From Streptomyces cavernicola (GTDB taxonomy: Bacteria > Actinomycetota > Actinomycetes > Streptomycetales > Streptomycetaceae): 64,000 nt of DNA. Below the pieces are notes generated by a model. That model was not told the DNA's origin. It made no database searches and saw only the letters and a program-made list of their open reading frames with translations. Every line of letters begins with the position of its first letter. Position 1 is the stretch's first letter. Position numbers and translations under genes: made by a program. This document shows, in pieces, positions 24,371-35,248 of this stretch. The stretch is taken from the NCBI RefSeq assembly GCF_029968035.1, contig NZ_JASCIQ010000026.1:57449-121448 (forward strand), written 5' to 3'.

Positions 24371-25527
24371 CCGCACAGGCAGCCCCCGCAAAGCCACCGG
24401 CACGCGCGACGTACGAACAGGGATCCGCCATGACACGACCGACGCGACTGCTGCACACGGCGGCCGAACTCCGCGCCCTCGCCCACGAGGGCCGCCGCGC
24501 CGTGGTCATGACCATGGGCGCCCTGCACGAGGGGCACGCGACGCTCGTGCGGCACGCGCGCGACGTGGCGGGTCCGCACGGCCAGGTCGTGGTCACCGTC
24601 TTCGTGAACCCCCTCCAGTTCGGTGCCGGCGAGGACCTCGACCGCTACCCGCGCACCCTCGAATCCGACCTCAAGGTGGCCGAACGGGCAGGCGCGGACG
24701 TGGTGTTCGCCCCCGGAGTCGACGAGGTCTACCCGGGCGGCGAACCACAGGTGCGGATCAGCGCCGGCCCGATGGGGGAGCGCCTCGAAGGCGCCGCGCG
24801 CCCCGGCCACTTCGACGGCATGCTCACCGTCGTCGCCAAGCTCCTGCACCTCACGGCGCCCGACATCGCGCTCTACGGCGAGAAGGACGCGCAGCAACTC
24901 GCCCTGATCCGGCGCATGGTGCGGGATTTGAACTTCCCGGTGGAGATCGTCGGCGTGCCCACGGTGCGCGAGTCGGACGGCCTCGCCCTGTCCAGCCGCA
25001 ACCGCTACCTCGCGGCGGACGAGCGCCGCACCGCACTCGCCCTGTCCACCGCCCTGTTCGCCGGCCGTGAGCGGCTCGCCGCCCAGCAGGCCCTGTCCGC
25101 GCGCGCCCAGGCGAACCCGGCCTCACGCGCGCGTGCCGACGCCCTGACCGCGCTCGGCGAGGCCCGCGCCGCCGCCGACGCGCACGCCGTCTCGCAGGCG
25201 GCGCTCGGCCGCCCGAGCGCGGTGCGCACCGCCGCCCGCGCGGTGCTCGACGACGCGGCGCGGCTGCGGCCCCCGCTGGCCCTGGACTACCTGGCGCTCG
25301 TCGACCCGGCCGACTTCACCGAAGTGCCGGACGGGTTCACCGGCGAAGCCGTCCTCGCGGTCGCCGCCCGCGTGGGCACGACCCGCCTGATCGACAACCT
25401 GCCCCTGACGTTCGCCCCCGAGGACACGGCCCAGGACACCACTCAGGACACCGCCGAGGAGCTCGCCCAGGAGACCACCTCGGCCGACCCCGCAGGAACC
25501 GACGAGGCCCCCGGAGCCGCCGTATGA
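24367..25527 (+). CDS. panC: Pantothenate synthetase PanC
   Basis: Joins pantoate and beta-alanine with ATP to form pantothenate. The 386-aa length exceeds the usual ~280. The catalytic core is clear: MTMGALHEGHATLVRHA, FVNPLQFGAGEDLDRYPRTL, KDAQQLALIRRMVRDLN and the KMSKS-like LSSRNRYL. An Ala/Arg-rich insert of ~60 residues follows, then DYLALVDPADF and an acidic Thr/Gln tail with DTAQDTTQDTAEE. The start at 24367 overlaps the upstream stop; an internal ATG at 24430 closer to the core is possible. Confidence 0.95.
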   Translation: MTAQAAPAKPPARATYEQGSAMTRPTRLLHTAAELRALAHEGRRAVVMTMGALHEGHATLVRHARDVAGPHGQVVVTVFVNPLQFGAGEDLDRYPRTLESDLKVAERAGADVVFAPGVDEVYPGGEPQVRISAGPMGERLEGAARPGHFDGMLTVVAKLLHLTAPDIALYGEKDAQQLALIRRMVRDLNFPVEIVGVPTVRESDGLALSSRNRYLAADERRTALALSTALFAGRERLAAQQALSARAQANPASRARADALTALGEARAAADAHAVSQAALGRPSAVRTAARAVLDDAARLRPPLALDYLALVDPADFTEVPDGFTGEAVLAVAARVGTTRLIDNLPLTFAPEDTAQDTTQDTAEELAQETTSADPAGTDEAPGAAV

Positions 25528-27260
25528 CCACCCCCGCAACGACCGGCATACGGCTGCACGCCCCGGCCCCCGGCTGGGCCCGCGCGGCCGACGTGATCGT
25601 GGTCGGCTCCGGTGTGGCAGGCCTGACGACGGCGCTGCGCTGCGCGGCGAGCGGCCTGCGCACGGTCGTCGTCACCAAGGCCCGCCTGGACGACGGCTCC
25701 ACGCGCTGGGCGCAGGGCGGCATCGCGGCCGCGCTCGACGAGGGCGACAGCCCCGAACAGCACCTGGACGACACCCTGGTGGCGGGCGCGGGCCTGTGCG
25801 ACGAGGAGGCCGTGCGCACCCTCGTGACCGAAGGCCCGGACGCGGTGCGGCGGTTGATCGAGACGGGCGCCGAGTTCGACAGGTCCGACAGCGGCGAGAT
25901 CGCCCTCGCGCGCGAGGGCGGCCACCACCGCCGCCGCATCGCGCATGCGGGCGGCGACGCCACCGGGGCGGAGATCTCCCGGGCCCTGGTCGAGGCGGTC
26001 CGCGCGCGCGGCATCGAGACCATCGAGAACGCGCTCGTCCTGGACCTGCTGACGGACGCCGAGGGCCATGCGGCCGGCGTCACTCTGCACGTGATGGGAG
26101 AGGGTCAGCACGATGGCGTCGGCGCGGTGCACGCGCGCGCGGTGGTGCTCGCGACCGGCGGCATGGGCCAGGTCTTCTCGGCGACGACCAACCCCGCGGT
26201 GTCGACCGGTGACGGCGTGGCCCTGGCGCTGCGCGCGGGCGCCGAGGTCAGCGACGTGGAGTTCGTCCAGTTCCACCCCACGGTGCTCTTCCTCGGCCCG
26301 GACGCGGAGGGCCAACAGCCCCTGGTCTCCGAGGCGGTGCGGGGCGAGGGCGCCCACCTCGTGGATGCGGACGGCGTGCGCTTCATGGTGGGGCAGCACG
26401 AGCTGGCCGAGCTGGCGCCGCGGGACATCGTGGCCAAGGGCATCACGCGCCGCATGCTGGAAACAGGCGCCGAGCACATGTACCTGGACGCCAGGCACTT
26501 CGGCGCCGACATGTGGGCGAGCCGCTTCCCGACGATCCTCGCCGCCTGCCGAGCCCACGGCATCGACCCGGTCACGGAGCCCGTCCCGATCGCCCCGGCC
26601 GCGCACTACGCCTCCGGCGGCGTACGCACCGACCGGCGCGGCCGCACCACGGTCCCGGGCCTGTACGCCTGCGGCGAGGTCGCCTGCACCGGCGTGCACG
26701 GCGCCAACCGCCTGGCCTCCAACTCCCTCCTCGAGGGCCTGGTCTACGCCGAGCGCATCGCCGACGACATCGTCCGCGACACCCCGGCGAGCCGCGTCCC
26801 CGCGCCCGTGGAGCAGGCCGAGACGCCGGCGCATCCACTGCTGCCGCCCGAGGCCCGCCTCGCCATCCAGCGGATCATGACCACAGGCGCCGGAGTGCTG
26901 CGTTCCGCCGACTCCCTCAAGGAAGCGGCCGAGCAGCTCGACGCGATCCACGCCGCCGCGCGGGACGCGCTCGCCGAGCACGGCAAGACGGCCGAGCCCG
27001 GCACCGACACCTGGGAGGCCACCAACCTCCTGTGCGTCGCGCGCGTGCTCGTCGCCGCCGCCCTGCGCCGCGAGGAGACCCGCGGCTGCCACTGGCGCGA
27101 GGACCACGCCGACCGCGACGACACGAACTGGCGGCGCCACCTCGTCGTACGCCTCCGACCGGACCGCACCCTCGCGGTGCACCGCACCGAGACCGCGGAC
27201 TTCCCGCCGACCGGGCCGGACCCGACCCGGCCGCAGCCGACCCCTCCCCAGGAGCAGTGA
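25524..27260 (+). CDS. nadB: L-aspartate oxidase NadB
   Basis: A 578-aa FAD enzyme that oxidises aspartate to iminoaspartate for quinolinate synthesis. The FAD-binding GSGVAG lies at residues 28-33, the capping loop TRWAQGGIAAAL and EGGHHRRRIAHAGGDATGAEI match the family, and the active-site block QFHPT is present. The C-terminal flavoprotein helical domain ends in a Pro-rich tail. It overlaps panC by ATGA. nadA (quinolinate synthase) is not in this window. Confidence 0.96.
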   Translation: MTTPATTGIRLHAPAPGWARAADVIVVGSGVAGLTTALRCAASGLRTVVVTKARLDDGSTRWAQGGIAAALDEGDSPEQHLDDTLVAGAGLCDEEAVRTLVTEGPDAVRRLIETGAEFDRSDSGEIALAREGGHHRRRIAHAGGDATGAEISRALVEAVRARGIETIENALVLDLLTDAEGHAAGVTLHVMGEGQHDGVGAVHARAVVLATGGMGQVFSATTNPAVSTGDGVALALRAGAEVSDVEFVQFHPTVLFLGPDAEGQQPLVSEAVRGEGAHLVDADGVRFMVGQHELAELAPRDIVAKGITRRMLETGAEHMYLDARHFGADMWASRFPTILAACRAHGIDPVTEPVPIAPAAHYASGGVRTDRRGRTTVPGLYACGEVACTGVHGANRLASNSLLEGLVYAERIADDIVRDTPASRVPAPVEQAETPAHPLLPPEARLAIQRIMTTGAGVLRSADSLKEAAEQLDAIHAAARDALAEHGKTAEPGTDTWEATNLLCVARVLVAAALRREETRGCHWREDHADRDDTNWRRHLVVRLRPDRTLAVHRTETADFPPTGPDPTRPQPTPPQEQ

Positions 27261-27265
27261 CCGAA

Positions 27266-28273
27266 GTGAGCACCCCCGACCTCCCCCTCGCCGAGACCGG
27301 CGGCTGCGGCGACGGCTGCGGCTGTTCGGCCGACGCCGACGAGACCGTCACGGAGTGCGGTCTCGACCCCGCGCTCGCCGCCCTCATCGTCCAGGACGGC
27401 CTCGACCCCGTCCTGGTGGAGGACATCGCCCACATGGCGCTCGCCGAGGACCTCGACGGCGGCGTGGACGTCACCTCGGTCGCCACCATCCCCGAACAGG
27501 CCGTCGCCACCGGCGACTTCACCGCGCGCGAGGACGGCGTGGTGGCGGGCCTCAGGGTCGCCGAGGCGGTCCTCTCCGTGGTCTGCACGGAGGCCTTCGA
27601 GGTCGAGCGGCACGTCGAGGACGGCGACCGCGTGCAGGCCGGCCAGAAGCTCCTCAGCGTCACCACTCGCACGCGCGACCTGCTCACCGGCGAGCGCAGC
27701 GCCCTGAACATCCTGTGCCGCCTCTCCGGCATCGCCACCGCCACGCGCGCGTGGGCGGACGTTCTGGACGGTACGAAGGCCAAGGTGCGGGACACCCGCA
27801 AGACCACCCCCGGCCTGCGCGCCCTGGAGAAGTTCGCGGTCCGCTGCGGCGGCGGCGTCAACCACCGCATGTCCCTCTCGGACGCCGCGCTGGTGAAGGA
27901 CAACCACGTGGTCGCGGCCGGCGGCGTCGCCCAGGCCTTCAACGCCGTACGCGAGCGCTTCCCGGACCTGCCGATCGAGGTGGAGGTCGACACCCTGCAC
28001 CAGCTGCGCGAGGTGCTCGACGCGGGCGCGGACCTGATCCTCCTGGACAACTTCACGCCCGCCGAGACCGAGGAGGCCGTCGCCCTGGTGGACGGCCGCG
28101 CGCTCCTGGAGTCCTCCGGCCGCCTCGCCCTCGACAACGCGCGCGCGTACGCGGAGACGGGCGTCGACTACCTGGCGGTGGGCGCCCTCACGCACAGCTC
28201 GCGCATCCTCGACATCGGCCTGGACCTGCGCGAGGCCGACAACGGGGCGGACGGCGCGGGGGAGGCCGTCTGA
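27266..28273 (+). CDS. nadC: Quinolinate phosphoribosyltransferase NadC
   Basis: Makes nicotinate mononucleotide from quinolinate and PRPP. About 335 aa with the family blocks LNILCRLSGIATATR, RDTRKTTPGLRALEK, VKDNH and LLDNF. An N-terminal extension carries a Cys-rich GGCGDGCGCS and a further Cys, which the usual enzyme lacks. I start at the GTG 27266, 11 nt past AGGAG; a GTG at 27257 overlapping the nadB stop is the alternative. It ends one base into coaX. Confidence 0.95.
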   Translation: MSTPDLPLAETGGCGDGCGCSADADETVTECGLDPALAALIVQDGLDPVLVEDIAHMALAEDLDGGVDVTSVATIPEQAVATGDFTAREDGVVAGLRVAEAVLSVVCTEAFEVERHVEDGDRVQAGQKLLSVTTRTRDLLTGERSALNILCRLSGIATATRAWADVLDGTKAKVRDTRKTTPGLRALEKFAVRCGGGVNHRMSLSDAALVKDNHVVAAGGVAQAFNAVRERFPDLPIEVEVDTLHQLREVLDAGADLILLDNFTPAETEEAVALVDGRALLESSGRLALDNARAYAETGVDYLAVGALTHSSRILDIGLDLREADNGADGAGEAV

Positions 28274-29070
28274 TGCTCCTGACCATCGACGTGGGCAACA
28301 CCCACACGGTCCTCGGCCTCTTCGACGGCGAGGAGATCGTCGAGCACTGGCGCATCTCCACCGACGCCCGCCGCACCGCCGACGAGCTCGCCGTCCTGCT
28401 CAACGGCCTGATGGGCATGCACCCACTGCTCGGCGAGGAGCTCGGCGACGGCATCGACGGCATCGCCATCTGCGCCACGGTCCCCTCGGTCCTGCACGAG
28501 CTGCGCGAGGTCACCCGCCGCTACTATGGCGACGTCCCTGCGGTCCTGGTCGAGCCCGGCATCAAGACCGGCGTGCCGATCCTGATGGACAACCCCAAGG
28601 AGGTCGGCGCGGACCGCATCATCAACGCGGTCGCCGCCGTCGAGCTCTACGGCGGCCCGGCCATCGTCGTCGACTTCGGCACGGCCACGACCTTCGACGC
28701 GGTCTCCGCGCGCGGGGAGTACGTCGGCGGCGTGATCGCCCCCGGCATCGAGATCTCCGTCGACGCCCTCGGCGTCCGAGGCGCCCAGCTCCGCAAGATC
28801 GAGCTGGCCCGCCCGCGCAGCGTCATCGGCAAGAACACCGTCGAGGCCATGCAGTCCGGCATCCTCTACGGCTTCGCGGGCCAGGTCGACGGCGTCGTCA
28901 ACCGCATGGCCCGCGAGCTGGCCGACGACCCCGAGGACGTCACCGTGATCGCCACCGGCGGCCTCGCCCCGATGGTCCTCGGCGAGTCCACGGTCATCGA
29001 CGAGCACGAGCCCTGGCTGACCCTGATAGGCCTCCGCCTGGTCCACGAACGCAACGTCGCCCGCAGCTAG
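28273..29070 (+). CDS. coaX: Type III pantothenate kinase CoaX
   Basis: Phosphorylates pantothenate, the first committed step to CoA. 265 aa in the ASKHA fold, with TIDVGNTHTVLGLFDG, the adenosine/pantothenate block GADRIINAVAA and VVDFGTATTFD. The ATG at 28273 shares a base with the nadC stop (TGATG). As last gene of the operon it uses the product of panC made by the same transcript. Confidence 0.96.
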   Translation: MLLTIDVGNTHTVLGLFDGEEIVEHWRISTDARRTADELAVLLNGLMGMHPLLGEELGDGIDGIAICATVPSVLHELREVTRRYYGDVPAVLVEPGIKTGVPILMDNPKEVGADRIINAVAAVELYGGPAIVVDFGTATTFDAVSARGEYVGGVIAPGIEISVDALGVRGAQLRKIELARPRSVIGKNTVEAMQSGILYGFAGQVDGVVNRMARELADDPEDVTVIATGGLAPMVLGESTVIDEHEPWLTLIGLRLVHERNVARS

Positions 29071-29079
29071 CCGGCAGCA

Positions 29080-29139
29080 GCCGTCGTACGGGCAGGGCGG
29101 ATGCCGTCGTACGGGCAGGGCGGATGCCGTCGTACGGGC
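29080..29139. repeat. 23-bp tandem repeat
   Basis: Two perfect copies of a 23-bp unit (29080-29102 and 29103-29125) beginning GCCGTCGTACGGGCAGGGCG, plus a 14-bp partial third copy, immediately follow coaX. A GC-rich alternating GCGC/ACGC stretch comes next. Confidence 0.88.
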
Positions 29140-29219
29140 GCGCACGCACGCGTGCGCGCCCGGCGCGCCACCTGATCGCATTTAGTCGATTTTGTCCGAT
29201 TAGCGCGTATCGTCGGCCC

Positions 29220-29843
29220 ATGCCCACGCCATACGGATCCCGCGGCGGCATGGCGTTCAGCGCAGACGAGCTGCGTGTGCTCCGACGCGCCCTCGCCGTC
29301 GCCCTCCATCCCAGCAAGGCCGCCTCCGTCGCCGACGTCCAGGACTGCCTGGATCTCTCCGACGGCATCAACGAGGCGATCGACGAAGGGGCCCGCCTGC
29401 GCGCCTTCCTCATCGCCGACCTCGGCCGCTACCGCGCCGCGCTCCCCGGCACCGCCGCCGGCTACCTCCAGCTCCTCGCCGACGCCCTCGCCGCAGGCCA
29501 CCGCCCGGAGGTGGACGACCTGGCCGCCCTGCGCGCCCTGCGCGGCAACCCGGTCGCGGCCGCCCTCCTCGACCGCTGCCGCGCCCTCGCCGAGCACGAC
29601 GTACGCACCGAGATCGCGGCCCCGCGGGTGCCCGCCTCGCGGGGGCGCCTCCTCGCGCTGCCCGGCGGGCGCTCCGAGGGCGACAAGCCGGCCGCGGAAC
29701 CGAAGAAGCCCGTGCCCCAGCGCACCGGACCGCCCCGCCCCGTACCCACACCGGCCGAGGTCTTCCCACCGAAGCGCCGTCCCGCGGCGCCCGGCGAGAG
29801 GGACGAACCGGCCGCCCCGTCACAGACGCTCGCCGCCGGATAG
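29220..29843 (+). CDS. Conserved hypothetical protein
   Basis: A 207-aa soluble protein. The first ~150 residues are helical with FSADELRVLRRALAVAL, LDLSDGINEAIDEGARLRAFLIADLGRYRAAL and ALRALRGNPVAAALLDRC. The rest is a Pro/Lys-rich low-complexity tail. I do not recognise the family. The ATG at 29220 fits the start of the conserved part; a second ATG ten codons on is possible. It is followed closely by a small membrane protein and a BlaI-type regulator. Confidence 0.72.
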   Translation: MPTPYGSRGGMAFSADELRVLRRALAVALHPSKAASVADVQDCLDLSDGINEAIDEGARLRAFLIADLGRYRAALPGTAAGYLQLLADALAAGHRPEVDDLAALRALRGNPVAAALLDRCRALAEHDVRTEIAAPRVPASRGRLLALPGGRSEGDKPAAEPKKPVPQRTGPPRPVPTPAEVFPPKRRPAAPGERDEPAAPSQTLAAG

Positions 29844-29856
29844 CTACTCTGGGGGC

Positions 29857-30048
29857 ATGGACTACGTCTCCGCGCTCCTGCCCCCCGTAGGGATGGCGAT
29901 CTTCTTCACCGCCCTCATCGTCGTCATCGTGAAGACCCAGGGCGGCGCCAACAAGGCCAAGGAGGACGGGGCCGTCGATGCCGCCATGGCCCGCGCCGAG
30001 AGCGTGCGCCAGGCCCAGCAGAGCAGCCCCAAGACCGGCGACGCCTGA
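29857..30048 (+). CDS. Small single-pass membrane protein
   Basis: A 63-aa protein with one clear membrane helix (LLPPVGMAIFFTALIVVIVK, about residues 7-26) and a charged cytoplasmic tail with DAAMARAESVRQAQ. The ATG at 29857 follows a GGGGG stretch 14 bp after the previous stop, so it is probably cotranscribed. Function unknown. Confidence 0.75.
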   Translation: MDYVSALLPPVGMAIFFTALIVVIVKTQGGANKAKEDGAVDAAMARAESVRQAQQSSPKTGDA

Positions 30049-30071
30049 CCGTCCCCGAAGCGGCACCCCGC

Positions 30072-30110
30072 GCGTACGGCTCACTCATTTTCGAGCCGTA
30101 CGCCCTTTTT
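30072..30110 (+). terminator. Rho-independent terminator
   Basis: A perfect 11-bp stem (30072-30082 with 30093-30103), a 10-nt loop and CCTTTTT at the end. It lies just after the small membrane protein and before the BlaI-type gene. Confidence 0.88.
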
Positions 30111-30148
30111 GCTCCCGAAATGGCGGCAACTCCCACTATTGTTCAGGT

Positions 30149-30547
30149 GTGCCTCGCCCCTTGGGAGAACTCGAAGACGCCGTGATGACGCGGGTTTGGA
30201 AGTGGAACCGCCCGGTCACGGTTCGAGAAGTCCTGGAAGACCTTCAGCAGGAACGGTCCATCGCCTACACGACGGTCATGACCGTTTTGGACAATCTCCA
30301 TCAGAAGGGCTGGGTACGGCGAGAAGCGGAAGGCCGTGCCTATCGATATGAGGCGGTCTCCACGCGTGCCGCCTACGCCGCCGCGCTCATGAACGACGCC
30401 TGGTCGCAGAGCGACAACCCCGCGGCCGCTCTCGTCGCCTTCTTCGGCATGATGTCGCCGGAACAGCGCGAAGCCCTCAGTGACGCCGTTCGCATGGTGC
30501 AGGGACCCGAGAACCCCGGCGCGGCGGAGAGCGGCACAGGGCGATAG
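30149..30547 (+). CDS. BlaI/MecI/CopY-family transcriptional regulator
   Basis: A 132-aa winged-helix repressor. The recognition region is RSIAYTTVMTVLDNLHQKGWVRREAEGRAYRYEA, typical of BlaI, and the C-terminal part forms the dimer helix. The start is GTG at 30149. No blaR1-type sensor protease is adjacent. It stands alone after a terminator and before the acetyltransferase gene, 9 bp away, which it may share a transcript with. Confidence 0.92.
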   Translation: MPRPLGELEDAVMTRVWKWNRPVTVREVLEDLQQERSIAYTTVMTVLDNLHQKGWVRREAEGRAYRYEAVSTRAAYAAALMNDAWSQSDNPAAALVAFFGMMSPEQREALSDAVRMVQGPENPGAAESGTGR

Positions 30548-30556
30548 CGTCCGGAC

Positions 30557-31099
30557 ATGCCAGCAGAGATCCCCGCGTATCGCGATGCACCCGCAAAAGC
30601 CGTCACCATCCGCAGGGCGCGAACCAGTGATGTCCCCGCGGTGCGCGACCTCATCGACTCCTACGCGGGCAACGGCATCCTCCTCGACAAAGCAACGGTG
30701 ACGCTTTACGAGGACATCCAGGAGTTCTGGGTCGCAGAACGCGACGACAACGCACAGGTGGTCGGCTGCGGTGCGTTGCACGTGATGTGGGAAGACCTCG
30801 CCGAAGTGCGCACACTGGCCGTGAACTCCGATGTCAAGGGTTCCGGAGTGGGGCATCAACTGCTCGGCAAGTTGGTGCAGACCGCGCGTTGGATCGGTGT
30901 GCGCAAGGTTTTCTGTCTCACCTTCGAAGTGGACTTCTTCGTCAAGCACGGCTTCGTCGAGATCGGCGAGACTCCGGTCGACACAGATGTCTACAGTGAG
31001 CTGCTTCGGTCCTATGACGAAGGCGTTGCGGAGTTCCTCGGTCTCGAACGAGTGAAACCGAACACCTTGGGCAACAGTCGCATGCTTCTGCACCTCTGA
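30557..31099 (+). CDS. Amino-acid N-acetyltransferase (short N-acetylglutamate synthase)
   Basis: A 180-aa GNAT enzyme of the short actinobacterial NAGS type that acetylates glutamate to start arginine synthesis. ITIRRARTSDVPAVRDLI-like beta1/alpha1, the acyl-CoA loop VKGSGVGHQLLGKLV and the VRKVFCLTFEVDFFVKHGF block match this family rather than general GNATs. The ATG at 30557 follows the BlaI gene by 9 bp. Confidence 0.88.
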   Translation: MPAEIPAYRDAPAKAVTIRRARTSDVPAVRDLIDSYAGNGILLDKATVTLYEDIQEFWVAERDDNAQVVGCGALHVMWEDLAEVRTLAVNSDVKGSGVGHQLLGKLVQTARWIGVRKVFCLTFEVDFFVKHGFVEIGETPVDTDVYSELLRSYDEGVAEFLGLERVKPNTLGNSRMLLHL

Positions 31100-31333
31100 C
31101 CATCGCCTCGGGTTTATAGCGCCCGCACCCATCGCCGTACCTACACCGCGGTGCTATGTCCGAAACGCGCACGTTTCAAGGGCTCTTGAGGTCTCAGTCC
31201 CAACCCGGGGGTTTGTGTTTTTCCGGCAAAAGCGGTTTGCTTTCCGACGTACTCCATATAACCGGGGCCCGGGAAAGCGCGGCGGACGCGCCGCCTAGTG
31301 CGGGACCTGAAGTTATCGATGAAAGGAAATCCG
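31100..31333. promoter_or_regulatory. lsr2 upstream region, AT-richer patch
   Basis: 234 bp upstream of lsr2 with unusually AT-rich spots for this genome, including CATATAAC near 31255 and a T-rich run near 31211-31222. A promoter here is likely; I could not fix -35 and -10 with normal spacing. AT-rich DNA is what Lsr2 itself binds, so autoregulation is plausible. Confidence 0.45.
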
Positions 31334-31669
31334 GTGGCACAGAAGGTTCAGGTCCTTCTTGTCGACGACCTCGACGGCGGCGAGGCGGACGAGACCGTGA
31401 CGTTCGCTCTGGACGGCAAGCAGTACGAAATTGACCTCACCACCGCCAACGCGGACAAGCTCCGGGGTCTCCTCGAGCCTTACGTGAAGGGTGGTCGTCG
31501 CACCGGAGGTCGTTCCGCGGGTGCTCGCGGCAAGGCGCGCACCGCTTCCGCCGGTGGTGAGAACACCGCGCAGATCCGCGCCTGGGCGAAGGAGAACGGC
31601 TACGAGGTCAACGACCGCGGCCGTGTCCCCGCCTCGATCCGCGAGGCCTACGAGAAGGCCAACGGCTGA
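31334..31669 (+). CDS. lsr2: Nucleoid-associated protein Lsr2
   Basis: A 111-aa H-NS-like protein that bridges and silences AT-rich, often foreign, DNA. The N-terminal oligomerisation domain reads AQKVQVLLVDDLDGGEADET, a basic Gly/Arg linker follows, and the C-terminal DNA-binding domain holds IRAWAKENGYEVNDRGRVPASI with the minor-groove RGR. The GTG at 31334 follows AAGGAA. Its 3' end overlaps the convergent hypothetical gene by 22 nt. Confidence 0.96.
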   Translation: MAQKVQVLLVDDLDGGEADETVTFALDGKQYEIDLTTANADKLRGLLEPYVKGGRRTGGRSAGARGKARTASAGGENTAQIRAWAKENGYEVNDRGRVPASIREAYEKANG

Positions 31670-32220
31670 GCGCTCGCGCGCAGCAACCGGAGCCGGTGGC
31701 ACTGAGTCGCCGCCGCTTCCACGAGTCGTACGAGATCGGGAGCGCCCGAGTGCCTCCCGAGACCGGTGAGAGCCGACAGCGTCGGCAGGGTCGGCTCCAC
31801 CTCGCGCCCCGGACCTGGGGGCCGCAGCCACACGGCGGCTTCCCGGGGGCCGGGCCGGCCGGGCGGCAGCGGTGCGGGAACCAGACCGCCCGCTCCCACG
31901 GCCCGCAGATCCCGTGCGAGGTCGCCCCACTCGAGCCATTCGAGCAGTCCGGGCAGCTCGTCGGCGCTGCCTGCGGCGACCAGGAACCGCACCGTGTTCC
32001 CGTCGAGCGCCACCGGGCCCGTCGCGGCCGCGGCGCCGAGCCGCCGCAGGACGGCGAAGCCCGCGTCGGCGGGGACCTCCAGGACGTCGAAGCGCAGCCC
32101 CGCCACCAGCTGAGCCGGCGGCCCCGCGGTCGTCGCCCAGCCGAGCTCGTTCTCGTACCACTGCTGCACCGGGTCGCCGGGGGCGGCGGGCTTGCGCGGG
32201 AGCGGGATCGCGGGCGACAT
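31648..32220 (-). CDS. Conserved hypothetical protein between lsr2 and clpC
   Basis: A 190-aa protein with a WYENELGWATTAGPPAQLVAGLRFDVLEVP block and an R.GPVALDGNTVRFLVAAGSADELPGLLEWL core. The shape resembles the N-terminal module of bifunctional primase/polymerase-like proteins, but the catalytic acidic pair is not evident, so I leave it unassigned. The ATG at 32220 gives MSPAIPLPRK. Its fixed place beside lsr2 is a Streptomyces feature. Confidence 0.75.
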   Translation of the reverse strand: MSPAIPLPRKPAAPGDPVQQWYENELGWATTAGPPAQLVAGLRFDVLEVPADAGFAVLRRLGAAAATGPVALDGNTVRFLVAAGSADELPGLLEWLEWGDLARDLRAVGAGGLVPAPLPPGRPGPREAAVWLRPPGPGREVEPTLPTLSALTGLGRHSGAPDLVRLVEAAATQCHRLRLLRASAQPLAFS

Positions 32221-32325
32221 GCCTGGAGCAACTCCCGGCGGCACCACGGGTTACGCAGCGTGCGTGACCGGATGCGATACGTGTCCGAAAACGGGGCGTG
32301 CGCGGCACTCGGGAGGCGCAAGGGT

Positions 32326-32341
32326 GTTCGCCCGTAGCGGA
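32326..32341. promoter_or_regulatory. ClgR-like operator 1
   Basis: GTTCGCCCGTAGCGGA matches the CGCY-N3-RGCG pattern of ClgR, the known activator of clp genes in actinobacteria, 336 bp upstream of the clpC start. Confidence 0.5.
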
Positions 32342-32431
32342 GGGAACCAGTGCGCGCCGCATGGAGTGTCAGTCCGTACGGGTAAGACATTCCTAGTGGA
32401 GAGGGGCGACACGCGGGCTCGGACGTCTCAC

Positions 32432-32448
32432 GTTCGCCATCGGCGTAC
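32432..32448. promoter_or_regulatory. ClgR-like operator 2
   Basis: GTTCGCCATCGGCGTAC is a better dyad of the CGCY-N3-RGCG type with matching GT/AC ends, 106 bp downstream of the first site. Confidence 0.55.
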
Positions 32449-32661
32449 TGGCGATGGGGGTAACTGCCTGGCCTGCGGGAACATCGTCTCGCACCATCGG
32501 GTTGGAGTGGATGTCGGCGTTCGTGGCAGGAGATCCCCCGGGAAGTAGGGCCGGGTGTCGGCAGTTGGAATGAGCGGTCCCCGCTTGCGGGACTAAGCTG
32601 CGGAAGGACAGGGAGGGGACCGACCCCTTTACTGCCTGACCGCTCTGAGGAGCGATTAACG

Positions 32662-35184
<2,523 letters not shown>

Positions 35185-35202
35185 GTCGGCAGTAGACCGT
35201 CA

Positions 35203-35248
35203 GGGGCCGGCCCCGAACCGAGAGATCGGTTCGGGGCCGGTCCCTTTT
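35203..35248 (+). terminator. Rho-independent terminator of clpC
   Basis: A 17-bp stem with one G-U pair (arms 35203-35219 and 35228-35244), an 8-nt loop and TTTT, 19 bp after the clpC stop. Confidence 0.88.

Larger units (their letters stand above)
32221..32661. promoter_or_regulatory. clpC promoter region
   Basis: 441 bp between a divergent hypothetical gene and clpC. It contains two ClgR-like dyads (listed separately) and a G/C hairpin near 32578-32596 just ahead of clpC. No gene seen. Confidence 0.6.

Noticed and set aside
32192..32548. 118-aa forward frame upstream of clpC
   Set aside because: Opposite to a conserved gene at its start, overlaps ClgR-like sites, and no codon-usage or motif support.
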